From assembly GCA_024234325.1 (NCBI GenBank), contig JACKOJ010000001.1:1-64000 (forward strand): a stretch of DNA of 64,000 bases, read 5' to 3'. Under the pieces are notes generated by a model. It ran no database searches. It worked only from the letters and a program-made list of their open reading frames with translations, and had not been told where the DNA came from. Positions within the stretch are counted from its first letter, which is position 1; each line of letters starts with the position of its first letter. Positions 35,246 through 44,126 of the stretch are shown here, piece by piece. This DNA comes from Pseudomonadales bacterium. GTDB lineage: Bacteria > Pseudomonadota > Gammaproteobacteria > Pseudomonadales > Pseudohongiellaceae. The position numbers and the translations under genes were made by a program.

Positions 35246-37159
35246 TCAGGAGGATGGAGAGTCTGACAGCGGAATGGGTGGCAACGGGCAGTCCAGTGAG
35301 GCGGCGATGGCGCGGAATACCTCCAGCTCCTGTGTCTGCGCAACACCGTCGGCGGCAATCGCCAGCGCACAGGCCTTCAGGAAGGCTGGCTTCTGCAGCG
35401 GCTTGAGTCCCCGCAGCGCATTCAGCGCCTGATTGATGGCGTCGATACTCAGGCGCTCGGCAGCGGGCATGGCTTCATCGGCCAGCCCCAGAGAGGCCAT
35501 GGCCTGGGCGTAGGTCTGTTCCGCACTCTGCCCCTGCTGGCGCCCCGCGCGAACCACAAAGGCCAGCAGCACGGCGCAGGAAGAGGCGAGATGGCGCAGA
35601 GCATGGTGCGCCTGCGGGCGCAGGCGATGCTCGGGCATGAACACGCTGTCCAGCGGCTGCACAATCACCCGCTGCAGCACCCATTCCCACAGGCTGATGC
35701 GCCCGTCTGCCTGCATCAGTGCATCCAGATTGCTGCGAAAACTCTCGTACTGCGACGCGCTGAGCTGGCGCAGCACCGGCAGACAGAGGTTGGCCAGGGA
35801 AAGGCGCAGGGTCTCGTCGATCGCAGAATGCTCCGCCAGCAATTGCTGCAGGGTGTCATAGACCGCCGGGTCCGCTCGCTCCTCCAGCAGCGCCAACTGC
35901 TTGCCGCGCGTGTCGGAATCACTGTCCAGCAGCAGGCAGTACACGAGCGCGCGGGCGCTGAAGGGATTGTGGGCGGCCTTGATCAAGTCATCGGGAATGC
36001 TGGCAAGAATCTCCCGCGCCTGGGCCAGATTGGCCTCCTGCGGGCGCCCCGCTTCCGCGATCAAAGAGTCGGTCAGTGCCAGGGCGGTCAGCGCCGTCAA
36101 GGGGGCACGTCTGGCGGTCTTCGCAGTGCCGGAAGTGGATGCCTCTGACGCCGCCTTCGTGTGGCTCACCTCAAAACTCCCGTCCCAGTTCGGCTGAATG
36201 CGACGAATGCGCTGCTCCAGCGGGGGATGGGTGGCAAACAGGGCATTGAAGGAGCGCGGCACCCCTTCTCCGAACAGCGCATGGCTGATCTCGGAAGTGG
36301 CCGGGTTCTGCAGCAGGGAGCCCGCCGAGCTGCTGCCGATGCGCTTAAGGGCGTTGGCTATGCCGTCGGGGTTGCGGGTGTACTGCACCGCCGAGGCGTC
36401 GGCCAGGAACTCGCGCTGGCGGCTGACGGCGGCCTTGATGAGATTGCCGAAGAAGGTGCCAGCGTAGCCGATGATCATCAGGCCGATGCCAACCACGGCG
36501 ATATTGCTGCTGTCTTTGGAGCGGCGGGAATGTCCCGTGGTCCGCACCAGATAATAGCCCATGATGCCCAGCACCATGATGCCGTGGAGAATACCGATGA
36601 GGCGAATGTTCAGACGCATGTCCCCATGCAGGATGTGGCTGAACTCGTGGGCGATGACGCCCTGCAGCTCGTCCCGGCTAAGCGTGTTGATGGCGCCACG
36701 GGTGATGCCGATGACTGCATCCGCCGGACTGTAGCCCGCCGCGAAGGCATTGATGCCCTGCTCCTCCAGCACATAGACCGGCGGCACCGGGGTACCGGCA
36801 GCAATGGCCATTTCCTCCACCACGTTGAGAATGCGCTGCTCGTGCAGTTCCTCGCTGCCGGGCAGAATCAGCCGCCCCTGCATCATCTCCGCCACCTTGG
36901 CACCGCCCCCGGCCAGGCTGACAATCTTGAACAGGCTGCCGAAGCCCACCACGGCGAGAATGGCCACGCTGACGTAGGCAAACAGGCGCCAGTCCACCCG
37001 CTGGAACAACGGCGCGTTGATGGTCTCGGCGAAGGTGCCCAGCACGAACAGGATCAGCAGATTGGTGATCGCAATCAGGCTGATCAGCGAGAGCAGAAAC
37101 AGCACCACCAGCCGCGTGGTATTGCGGCGGGCGATGTCCTGGGAGCGGAAAAAATCCAT
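35246..37159 (-). CDS. M48 family metallopeptidase with long C-terminal region
   Basis: A 637-aa membrane protease. Two N-terminal helices (LVVLFLLSLISLIAITNLLI and VDWRLFAYVSVAILAVVGF) precede the zinc site VIAHEFSHILHGD (HExxH with E activating water; third ligand Glu later near REFLADASAVQ). This resembles HtpX but adds about 300 cytosolic residues containing a tellurite-resistance-TerB-like helical region. Downstream of lemA, an association common in bacteria. Likely role: quality control of membrane proteins. Confidence 0.9.
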   Translation of the reverse strand: MDFFRSQDIARRNTTRLVVLFLLSLISLIAITNLLILFVLGTFAETINAPLFQRVDWRLFAYVSVAILAVVGFGSLFKIVSLAGGGAKVAEMMQGRLILPGSEELHEQRILNVVEEMAIAAGTPVPPVYVLEEQGINAFAAGYSPADAVIGITRGAINTLSRDELQGVIAHEFSHILHGDMRLNIRLIGILHGIMVLGIMGYYLVRTTGHSRRSKDSSNIAVVGIGLMIIGYAGTFFGNLIKAAVSRQREFLADASAVQYTRNPDGIANALKRIGSSSAGSLLQNPATSEISHALFGEGVPRSFNALFATHPPLEQRIRRIQPNWDGSFEVSHTKAASEASTSGTAKTARRAPLTALTALALTDSLIAEAGRPQEANLAQAREILASIPDDLIKAAHNPFSARALVYCLLLDSDSDTRGKQLALLEERADPAVYDTLQQLLAEHSAIDETLRLSLANLCLPVLRQLSASQYESFRSNLDALMQADGRISLWEWVLQRVIVQPLDSVFMPEHRLRPQAHHALRHLASSCAVLLAFVVRAGRQQGQSAEQTYAQAMASLGLADEAMPAAERLSIDAINQALNALRGLKPLQKPAFLKACALAIAADGVAQTQELEVFRAIAASLDCPLPPIPLSDSPSS

Positions 37160-37182
37160 GCAGCGTCTCGCTCAGACGACGG

Positions 37183-37779
37183 TTAGAAGGAAACCTTGGG
37201 GGCCGCCTGGATCTGCGCGCTGTCCTCGAACTGCAGCAGCGTGGCGTCCGCGCCGTGTCCGAACATGCCGGCCAGCACCACGGGCGGGAAGGACTGCTTG
37301 TAGGTGTTGTAGGCCATCACCTGATCGTTGAAAGACTGGCGGGCAAAGGCCACCTTGTTCTCGGTGCTGGTGAGCTCCTCGCTCAACTGCATCATGTTCT
37401 GGTTGGCCTTCAGGTCCGGGTAGGCTTCCATCACCACGTTGAGGCGGCCCAGTGCAGCGCCCAGCGCGCCCTCCTTGCCGGCCAGGTCGGTAATGGCGGC
37501 AGCGTTGGCGGGATTGGCCGCCGCAGCAGCCAGGCCGCTGGCGGCGGCGTTGCGGGCGGCAATCACGGCCTCCAGCGTGTCACGCTCGTGGGCCATATAG
37601 GCCTTGGCGGTTTCGACGAGGTTGGGAATGAGATCGTAGCGGCGCTTGAGCTGCACCTCGATCTGGGCGAAAGCGTTCTGGAAGCGGTTGCGCAGTTGCA
37701 CCAGTTGGTTGTAAACGCCCATGGTATACAGCAGTACCAGGGCAATAACGGCCAGCACAACAATCATCGTGACACTCAT
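37183..37779 (-). CDS. LemA family protein
   Basis: A 198-aa protein: one N-terminal membrane helix (MIVVLAVIALVLLYTMGVYNQLVQL) followed by a four-helix bundle with RNRFQNAFAQIEVQLKRRYDLIPNLVETAKAYMAHE, the diagnostic LemA segment, and NEKVAFARQSFNDQ-like NKVAFARQSFNDQVMAYNTY near the end. Function not established; the gene often precedes an M48 or TPM-domain gene, as here (23 bases), so the two products probably act together at the inner membrane. Confidence 0.93.
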   Translation of the reverse strand: MSVTMIVVLAVIALVLLYTMGVYNQLVQLRNRFQNAFAQIEVQLKRRYDLIPNLVETAKAYMAHERDTLEAVIAARNAAASGLAAAAANPANAAAITDLAGKEGALGAALGRLNVVMEAYPDLKANQNMMQLSEELTSTENKVAFARQSFNDQVMAYNTYKQSFPPVVLAGMFGHGADATLLQFEDSAQIQAAPKVSF

Positions 37780-37841
37780 GGCGCCTCCTTGATGGCAGAT
37801 GTCTGCGGGCGAGGCTCAGCCCCCGCCCGCGCAAGCGCATC

Positions 37842-40037
37842 TCAGGGCAATGTCAGCGCCACCACGCGTGCGGCTTCGCCACGGGAGCTGACGGTCATCA
37901 CCAGATACTGCTTGCCGTCATACATATAGGTGATTGGCAGCCCCGTGACAACACCTGGCATGTCGATTTTTGCCACGGTCTCACCTGTGGCCTTGTCGAA
38001 CGCCCACAGCACGGAGTCCCCGCCGACGCCCTCGCCCGCAAACAGCAGCGTCTTGGTCAGCAGCAGGCCGGAGCGGGTCGGCTTGCCGGTGCGTCCGATG
38101 TCCACGCCCTGCAGCAGCGGGTGATTCTTGATCTCCTCCGGAGTATCACCGTTGACGATCATCCACTTGTGGTCACCGGACACCATGTCGATGGCAGTGA
38201 TGCGGCCATAGGGCGGTTTCACCAGCGGAATGCCATCCACAGACGGCGTGCGGCTGCCGCCCTGAATGTAGTCCATGGTGGAGGCGTCGGGCTCATGGGT
38301 CAGTGACAGCACGCTGGTCGCGGTGCGTGAGGGCACGTACAGGAGCCCTGTATCCGGGTCATAGGCCGCGCCTTCCCAGTTGGAACCGCCGGTAGAGGAT
38401 GGCAGGTGCAGGGTGCCCTGGGTGCCGTCTACCGGGTCCTCAAAGCGCGAGGGCGGTGTGAACACAGATTCGCTGAAGCGGAAATGGGACGCGGCCTTCT
38501 CGGCTCGCGCGCGAATCTCCGGCGTGAAATCCACCAGATCGTCTTCCTGGAAGCCCTGACGGTCATAGGGAGCAGGCTTCAGCGGGAAGGGCTGGGTCAG
38601 CGAGGTCCACTCTCCAGGCACGTCTGTCTGGGGTACGGAACGCTCTTCCACCGGAAACAGCGGCGTGCCGGTCTCCGGGTCGAAAGTAAACAGATGGGAC
38701 TGCTTCAGTGTCTGGATAATCGCCTTCTTGCCATCGGGCAGAGTCGCAAAAATTGGGGCAGAGGGCGTATCCCAGTCCCAGATGTCATGGTGGGTGGTCT
38801 GGAAATACCAGCGCACCTTGCCGGTTTTGTAATCCAGCGCCACGGTGGAACTGGTGTACAGGTTGGCACCGGGGCGGGCGCCGCCGTAACGGTCGCCAGT
38901 GGCGGACTCGACGGGCAGGAACACCAGGCCCAGGTCTTCATCGGCACTCATGGCAGACCAGACACCGGCATTGCCCGTAAAGTCGGCGCCGGAAATCCAG
39001 GTCTCGGAACCCGGCTCGCCCGGCTCCGGAATCGTCTTGAAGGTCCACAGCAGGTCACCGGTAGTGGCGTCGAAGCCGCGGATATCGCCCTTCACGTTGG
39101 ACGCAGAAGTCGGACGCATTCCCACCAGGTGGGCCGCGCCGGTCACGACCACGCCGTCTACCGCCATGGGCATGAAGGAGATGCCGATATCGAAGGGGTC
39201 ACCGTTGGGTGGAAAGCGCAGCCCCTGCATCAGGTCGACCCAGCCGCCATCACCGAAGGACTCGATCTCGCGCCCGGTCTTGGCATCCAGCGCCACCAGG
39301 TAGTAGCCGGGAGTAATCGTGTAGATCGTCTCCTGACCGTTGTTGTTGTAGAAGGTCAGCCCCTTGCCGGAGCCTTTGCGGGGAGCCTCGTCGAAGCGCT
39401 TGCCTTCGTCCGGGCGCCACATCCACAGGATCTGGCCGGTGTCGGCTTCCAGGGCCACGATGTTACGGGTGGCGCCGGCGGTCAGGTATACCCGCCCATC
39501 CACCATCAGCGGTGTCGTCACGCTCAGGGCTTCCGGGGCCGGGCCAAAGGCCTCGGTATTAAAATTCCAGGCGACTTTCAGGTCGGCCACGTTGCTGGCA
39601 TCGATCTGCTCCAGGGGCGCGTAGCGGTTGGCGTGCTCAGTGCCATTGAAGTGCGTCCATTCGTAGTTGTCGCTGCCGGCAACGGCAATCTCGCCCGGTT
39701 CAATGCTGAGAGAGGTCAGTTGTTCATTGCTCATCTCCGTGCCTGGCAACGCCACATGGCCGGCGGAGAGGATATAGGCGGTCACATCCATGTACTGCGG
39801 GTTGGTCAGGGAGCCGGGAGTCTCAGCCGGCATGGTGGTGCGGATAAAGTTGTAGAGATCCCCGCCGGCGCGCCCTACCCAGCGCGCACGCAGCCGGGCA
39901 TCCATCTCCACCGGCACGTGACAACGGGAACACTCGGCCTGAAACACTTCCTCACCCCGGGTGACGCTGGCGCTCTGCCCGTAGGCAGAGGCCGCCCCAC
40001 AGAGGGCCAGGATCAGAAAAACGAACACTCTGGACAC
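37842..40037 (-). CDS. PQQ-dependent dehydrogenase with N-terminal cytochrome c domain
   Basis: A 731-aa exported enzyme: signal peptide (cleavage near AYG-QS), cytochrome c domain with CSRCH (about residues 37-41) and axial Met near TTMPAETPGS, then an eight-bladed PQQ propeller (WMWRPDEGKRFDEAPRKGSG, WDWDTPSAPIF, GGSNWEGAAYDPDTGLLYVP). It oxidises an alcohol or sugar in the periplasm and passes electrons to its own haem. The GTG at 40037 is preferred: GGAGAG lies five bases upstream and the signal peptide starts there; an earlier GTG adds 14 residues. The acceptor substrate is unknown. Confidence 0.88.
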   Translation of the reverse strand: MSRVFVFLILALCGAASAYGQSASVTRGEEVFQAECSRCHVPVEMDARLRARWVGRAGGDLYNFIRTTMPAETPGSLTNPQYMDVTAYILSAGHVALPGTEMSNEQLTSLSIEPGEIAVAGSDNYEWTHFNGTEHANRYAPLEQIDASNVADLKVAWNFNTEAFGPAPEALSVTTPLMVDGRVYLTAGATRNIVALEADTGQILWMWRPDEGKRFDEAPRKGSGKGLTFYNNNGQETIYTITPGYYLVALDAKTGREIESFGDGGWVDLMQGLRFPPNGDPFDIGISFMPMAVDGVVVTGAAHLVGMRPTSASNVKGDIRGFDATTGDLLWTFKTIPEPGEPGSETWISGADFTGNAGVWSAMSADEDLGLVFLPVESATGDRYGGARPGANLYTSSTVALDYKTGKVRWYFQTTHHDIWDWDTPSAPIFATLPDGKKAIIQTLKQSHLFTFDPETGTPLFPVEERSVPQTDVPGEWTSLTQPFPLKPAPYDRQGFQEDDLVDFTPEIRARAEKAASHFRFSESVFTPPSRFEDPVDGTQGTLHLPSSTGGSNWEGAAYDPDTGLLYVPSRTATSVLSLTHEPDASTMDYIQGGSRTPSVDGIPLVKPPYGRITAIDMVSGDHKWMIVNGDTPEEIKNHPLLQGVDIGRTGKPTRSGLLLTKTLLFAGEGVGGDSVLWAFDKATGETVAKIDMPGVVTGLPITYMYDGKQYLVMTVSSRGEAARVVALTLP

Positions 40038-40269
40038 ACTATCTCTCCATTCACGGTTACCTGAGTGGAATTCCTGCACAGCGACGCAGACACCCGGGTA
40101 ATGGCCTTACAAAAAGAGGGCGAATACTACCGTTTTTCACCTCGCTCTTGTAGGTGAATATATCCATATAAGGCTTAATACAGCCTTAAAATTGTGCCAT
40201 TTTGTTGCATCCGGTGAGATTCTGTGGCGCTGCGCTGCAGGGACGGGATTTTCCGTCAAAAACGCGGGT

Positions 40270-40295
40270 TTCCCGTGCCCGGACGGGCACGGGAA
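40270..40295. terminator. GC-rich hairpin downstream of the YHS gene
   Basis: TTCCCGTGCCC, loop GGAC, GGGCACGGGAA: a perfect 11-bp stem. No T-run follows on either strand, though TATTGC or AAACCCG flank it. It may end the transcript of the YHS gene (stop at 40378) or shield it. Confidence 0.45.
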
Positions 40296-40352
40296 GTATT
40301 GCAGAAGAGCCAGCGGGCTCAGAAGTATTGCAGGAGCCAGCCCTGCTGGCGG
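40293..40352. repeat. two degenerate REP-type copies
   Basis: GAAGTATTGCAG occurs at 40293 and again at 40322 (28-29 bases apart). The second copy continues into GGAGCCAGCCCTGCTGGCGG, the same core as the REP pair at 18673-18747; the first has the shortened AGAGCCAGCGGGCTC. Confidence 0.65.
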
Positions 40353-40377
40353 ACAAAAGATTGGCGAAGGCTCAAAC

Positions 40378-40899
40378 TCAATCGTTGACGCGCAGTTTGC
40401 CCGACTCGATGGCCAGTGAATAACGCAGACGCGCGTTGTCCATATTGCGCTCGGTGTCCTGCAGGAAGGTGGTACGCACGTCGAAACGGCCGTTCAGCAC
40501 CAGTTGGTTGCCGATACGCACGGCGGTGCGAGGGTCGCCACGGGCCTCCAGATTGCCCACGCTCATGCCCATGGCGCAGTGTCCGCCCACGAAGGGCAGA
40601 TAATGATTGCGGTCGTCTTCTGTCGCGGCATCGAAGCTTGTCTTGTGCTCCGCTGACGCAAAGCACCAGTTCACTCCTTGTACGCGGGACTGAAAGCGCG
40701 CGCAGTCCGCTTCCACAATGCTGTGTTCGTCGTACGCGGCAACCAGATCAAAAACGACCAGCTTGCCGTCGATCATGCGGGAAAAGCCAATCCCGTCCAC
40801 GTTGATGATCGCGTCGGGCATCTGCTGTGCCATCGCGGAAGCGGGCAGTGCAAACAGGACGCAGAGAAGAGTCAAAATTCGGGGTGTTTTAAAAGGCAT
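40378..40899 (-). CDS. exported YHS-domain-like protein
   Basis: A 173-aa periplasmic protein with a signal peptide (cleavage near AMA-QQ). The body follows the YHS pattern: DGKLVVFDLVAAYDEHSIVE in place of the Gly-Tyr-Asp-x-V-Ala-Tyr start, NWCFASAEHKTSFDA, then HYLPFVGGHCAMGMS. YHS domains are thought to bind metal, often copper. The two Cys and the His of GGHCAMGMS are plausible ligands. Monocistronic as far as visible. Confidence 0.8.
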   Translation of the reverse strand: MPFKTPRILTLLCVLFALPASAMAQQMPDAIINVDGIGFSRMIDGKLVVFDLVAAYDEHSIVEADCARFQSRVQGVNWCFASAEHKTSFDAATEDDRNHYLPFVGGHCAMGMSVGNLEARGDPRTAVRIGNQLVLNGRFDVRTTFLQDTERNMDNARLRYSLAIESGKLRVND

Positions 40900-41074
40900 A
40901 GCGGAATCCTTGAGACGTGTTGTTGTTGTGTGGCGCTACTGCCCGCTCATCTTATGCCTGCCCTGTCTGACTCACAAGCCGTGTGACACCATGACGCAGG
41001 CGCGCTGCTCCTGCCATGGAGAATCCCCAGGGAAACGGGTACCCTGCCCTGCCACCCCATGAACCGGATTTGCC

Positions 41075-41836
41075 ATGTCCCTGGAACGCAACCGCCTGGA
41101 CCGCTTTCTCTCCGCCCGGCTCGGCATCAACCGCCGTGCGGTGAAACCGCTGCTGGCCGCCGGACGCGTGTCCGTGGACGGGGTCACAGCACGCGACTGT
41201 GACCTGCCGGTGACCGCCTTCAGTACCATCCGGCTGGACGCTGAGGTGCTGCAGCAGCGCACAGCGCGCTATCTGATGCTGCACAAGCCTGCGGGCCTGC
41301 TCAGCGCAACCTCCGACCCCCGTCAGAACACCGTGCTGTCCCTGCTGCCAGCCGACGAGCGCGTGGGCCTGCACCTGGCAGGCAGGCTGGACAAGTTCTC
41401 TACCGGCCTGTTGCTGCTCAGCGACGACAGCCGCTGGACGGGCACCAGCGCCGCGCCCGGCGCCGGAATCGAGAAATCCTATCTGGTGGGAGTGCGGGAT
41501 CCGATTGTGCCGGAAGCCGTGGACGCATTTGCGGCGGGCATGTATTTTCCCTTCGAGGACATCCACACCCAGCCTGCAGGGCTGGAAATTCTGGAACCCT
41601 GCCTGGCACGGGTCACCTTGCGGGAGGGGCGTTACCACCAGATCAAGCGGATGTTTGGCCGTTTCCGCAACCCGGTGCTCAGCCTGCACCGCGAGCGCAT
41701 CGGCGACCTGCGTCTTGACCCGGCATTGTCACCCGGCCAGTACCGACCCCTGACGACAGAAGAGGCTCAGAGCGCAGTGCAGTGTGCCGCCGTAGGCGCC
41801 TGCCCCGACCCCAAGGCCACCGGAGCGGGAGCCTGA
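41075..41836 (+). CDS. 16S rRNA pseudouridine synthase (RsuA-type)
   Basis: A 253-aa enzyme: N-terminal S4 domain (LDRFLSARLGINRRAVKPLLAAGRVSVDG) followed by the RsuA/RluB catalytic domain. HLAGRLDKFSTGLLLLSDD contains the catalytic Asp (GRLD); YHQIKRMFGRFRNPVLSLHRERIG is the C-terminal signature. It isomerises a uridine in rRNA, by homology U516 of 16S rRNA, but RluE/RluF relatives cannot be excluded. The C-terminal 20 or so residues extend beyond the family and overlap the antisense small gene at 41767-41943. Confidence 0.9.
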   Translation: MSLERNRLDRFLSARLGINRRAVKPLLAAGRVSVDGVTARDCDLPVTAFSTIRLDAEVLQQRTARYLMLHKPAGLLSATSDPRQNTVLSLLPADERVGLHLAGRLDKFSTGLLLLSDDSRWTGTSAAPGAGIEKSYLVGVRDPIVPEAVDAFAAGMYFPFEDIHTQPAGLEILEPCLARVTLREGRYHQIKRMFGRFRNPVLSLHRERIGDLRLDPALSPGQYRPLTTEEAQSAVQCAAVGACPDPKATGAGA

Positions 41837-41943
41837 TAGGGATTGATTGGCCGCGATTCGGCGTGATCCACGAACAGAATAAGCGCCAGCAACGCCAGCG
41901 TCAGGTGGGCCACGGTGGGCCGCGAGGGCAACACATTCTTCAT
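41767..41943 (-). CDS. 58-aa small exported or membrane protein
   Basis: Starts with ATG overlapping the stop of the thiosulfate-transporter gene (ATGA, 41940-41943), with GGGAGAG upstream. The product MKNVLPSRPTVAHLTLALLA continues LILFVDHAESRPINPY, which reads as a signal peptide or single membrane span followed by a proline/alanine-rich tail with one Cys. The last 70 bases are antisense to the end of the RsuA-type gene. Coupling suggests it belongs to the sulfur operon; the function is unknown. Confidence 0.5.
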   Translation of the reverse strand: MKNVLPSRPTVAHLTLALLALILFVDHAESRPINPYQAPAPVALGSGQAPTAAHCTAL

Positions 41944-43079
41944 GATTTCTCTCCCTGCCCTGCCGCCGGAATCAACAGAGCCGGACGCAGACGGATGCCG
42001 ACAATGGAACCGGCAAATGCCGCCACAAACCAGGCCCAGCCATGCAGGCTGCCCGTTGAAATGCCGCTGAAATAAGCCCCCACATTGCACCCGAAGGCTA
42101 CCCTCGCGCTGTAGCCCAGCACCACGCCTGCCAGCAGAATCACCGCCCAGCTTTTCGGTGCCAGTGCGGCCACCTGTCCGCCTGGCTCGCTACGCCAGCG
42201 CATGACGATAAAGGCGCCTGCAATCAGGCCGAGATTGGTGAGGGAGGTGGCATCGGTCAGGATCGACTGCTGCAGGCGCTCGGCGTGGGCCGGAGCCCCC
42301 CAGAAGACATTGCTCGACAGGTCCACGCCCACCGCCTGCGTCACTTTTGCGCCCCACAGACCCAGCCCGTAGACCACGCCCCAGGACTGCCCGGCAATCA
42401 TCAGGTTCAGCACCGCAAGCAGGGCGATCAGGCCTGCCGCCCACCACAGACGACGGTCTGGCACGCGCTTGCCCGGCAACGCACGCCAGCACACCAGCGC
42501 GGCAACACCCGCCAGGCCGAGCAGGCTCAGCACCAGCCCGCCGAGGCTGCCGAAGAGCCCCTGCATGGTGTACACCGGCAGGGAACCGAGGCTGGCCCAC
42601 CAGGGCAGATGCAGGGTGCCGAAAAAACTGCCAGCGATGAAGCCGATCAGCGCCAGCAGGGAGATGAGATTGCCGCTGCCGGCATTGACCAGCGTGCCAG
42701 AACCGCAGCCCATCACCAGTTGCATGGCGGCCCCGAAGATGAAGGCGGCCACCACCATGGCAATACCGATGGGCGCATAGGCTCCGTTGAGTTCGGCGCT
42801 GTGCAGGTTCAGCAGCGGGAACGCGACCAGCGCCGTCAGGCCGATGGCAAGCAGTTGCGCCAGCAGTCCGCGACCGTCGCGGTCAGTGACGATCTGGCGC
42901 CAGGGACCGGTGAAGCCGAAACGCAGCCCCTCCAGCGTGAGCCCGAAGCCCAGCCCGGTCATCAGCAGCAGTGCTGCACGAGGGCCGGCAAGCGCGAAAG
43001 TGGCGAACACGATGGCAAATGCAAAGAACAGCAGCCCGGTGCGCCGGGAGACAAAGGAGGGGGTGGCAACGGCTTCCAT
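41940..43079 (-). CDS. YeeE/YedE family thiosulfate transporter
   Basis: A 379-aa membrane protein with about nine hydrophobic helices. Two pseudo-symmetric halves each carry the family Cys motif: LVMGCGSGTLVNAGSG and VAFGCNVGAYFSGISTGSLHGW. In TsuA such Cys residues relay thiosulfate through the membrane. Its ATG (43079) overlaps the rhodanese stop as TGATG, so the two are coupled. The pairing with a periplasmic sulfurtransferase supports uptake or processing of thiosulfate-like sulfur. Confidence 0.9.
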   Translation of the reverse strand: MEAVATPSFVSRRTGLLFFAFAIVFATFALAGPRAALLLMTGLGFGLTLEGLRFGFTGPWRQIVTDRDGRGLLAQLLAIGLTALVAFPLLNLHSAELNGAYAPIGIAMVVAAFIFGAAMQLVMGCGSGTLVNAGSGNLISLLALIGFIAGSFFGTLHLPWWASLGSLPVYTMQGLFGSLGGLVLSLLGLAGVAALVCWRALPGKRVPDRRLWWAAGLIALLAVLNLMIAGQSWGVVYGLGLWGAKVTQAVGVDLSSNVFWGAPAHAERLQQSILTDATSLTNLGLIAGAFIVMRWRSEPGGQVAALAPKSWAVILLAGVVLGYSARVAFGCNVGAYFSGISTGSLHGWAWFVAAFAGSIVGIRLRPALLIPAAGQGEKS

Positions 43080-44035
43080 CACGACCCGATCAGATCCGCG
43101 ATCCAGCCGGTCGTCATGTGCCAGTAGTGCTTGAGGCGATTGGGCTGGTTGTCCATGGGGCGGTCCGCCATGCTCCACTCGGTCATGCTCTCGGCGTACA
43201 GACGCGTGTTGGGCACGCCCTGCAGCTCGCTCATGATGAACCAGTTCACGGCGGCCTGGTGGCCGGTATTGCAGAAGGACACAGTGACCGGCGCCCGGGT
43301 CTGGGTCACCGAGGCCAGCATGTCGCCGACCTGTGCCTTCGGCAGCACACGGCTGCCATCAAAGAAATTGGTGAAGGTCAGGTTGCTCGCCCCCTTGATG
43401 GTGCCGGGACGCCCGGTGGACGCCTGCAGTCCCTCAAAGAAGTCTTCGGGTCGTGCGTCTATCAGGCGCCCTTCCCCACTGGCCACCAACTCCTCCACTT
43501 CCGGTGTGGTGATCTGCCACTTGTCGTTCCACTGGGGTTCGAAGGTAGAAGCAAGCACGACGCCAGGTTCGCGGCTGATGGGCAGATTCGCTGTGCGCCA
43601 GCCGACAAAGCCGCCATTGAGCAGGGCCAGATCCTTGACGCCCAGGGACTTCAGCGTCCAGTAGACACGGGCCGCAGCGCCGAAGTCCGAGGCATTGGAA
43701 CCCGAATGAATCACCACGACGGGCGTCTGTGGCGTGATACCCAGGCGCTGCACGAGCGCTGTCAGCGCTGCCATCGAAGGCAGGGCGCCGGGATTGCCAC
43801 CCGGGCCACGAAATTCTGCGTAAGGGGCGGACACGGCACCCGGAATATGCCCGGCATCGTAGTCCCCGGTCACGTGCAGTAAACGCACCTGCGGTGAGGC
43901 GGCGAGGATATTGACCAATTGGGCAGGTTCGAGCAGCACTTCCCAGCCCTGGGGGGCAGCACTTGCCTGCACGGGCAGCCACAGCGACAGCAGCAGACAA
44001 AGCGAATGGAACACTGCAGACAAACCTTTTCTCAT
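43079..44035 (-). CDS. periplasmic two-domain rhodanese (sulfurtransferase)
   Basis: A 318-aa exported sulfurtransferase (signal peptide MRKGLSAVFHSLCLLLSLWL, cleavage near ASA-AP). The N-terminal rhodanese domain is inactive-type (VVVIHSGSNASDF); the C-terminal domain has the catalytic loop VSFCNTGHQAAVNW with the persulfide Cys. It moves a sulfane sulfur from donors such as thiosulfate. Start at 44035 has AGGAGAAG upstream. First gene of the rhodanese-YeeE-small protein operon. Location in the periplasm places it before the transporter. Confidence 0.9.
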   Translation of the reverse strand: MRKGLSAVFHSLCLLLSLWLPVQASAAPQGWEVLLEPAQLVNILAASPQVRLLHVTGDYDAGHIPGAVSAPYAEFRGPGGNPGALPSMAALTALVQRLGITPQTPVVVIHSGSNASDFGAAARVYWTLKSLGVKDLALLNGGFVGWRTANLPISREPGVVLASTFEPQWNDKWQITTPEVEELVASGEGRLIDARPEDFFEGLQASTGRPGTIKGASNLTFTNFFDGSRVLPKAQVGDMLASVTQTRAPVTVSFCNTGHQAAVNWFIMSELQGVPNTRLYAESMTEWSMADRPMDNQPNRLKHYWHMTTGWIADLIGS

Positions 44036-44126
44036 GCGGATCTTCTCCTGATGGCTCCTGAACGGAGGGGGCGCCGGGGCCGGGCGCGCTATTTGTACTC
44101 CGACACCCGGCCACATGCAAGCCTGA

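Larger units (their letters stand above)
40038..40377. other. gene-free stretch between PQQ dehydrogenase and YHS gene
   Basis: Upstream of the PQQ dehydrogenase (minus strand) the bases 40100-40210 are AT-rich, with runs such as AAAATTG and TATATCC that could hold its promoter. The rest carries a hairpin (40270-40295) and degenerate REP-type repeats (40293-40352). I see no reading frame with coding character. Confidence 0.6.
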
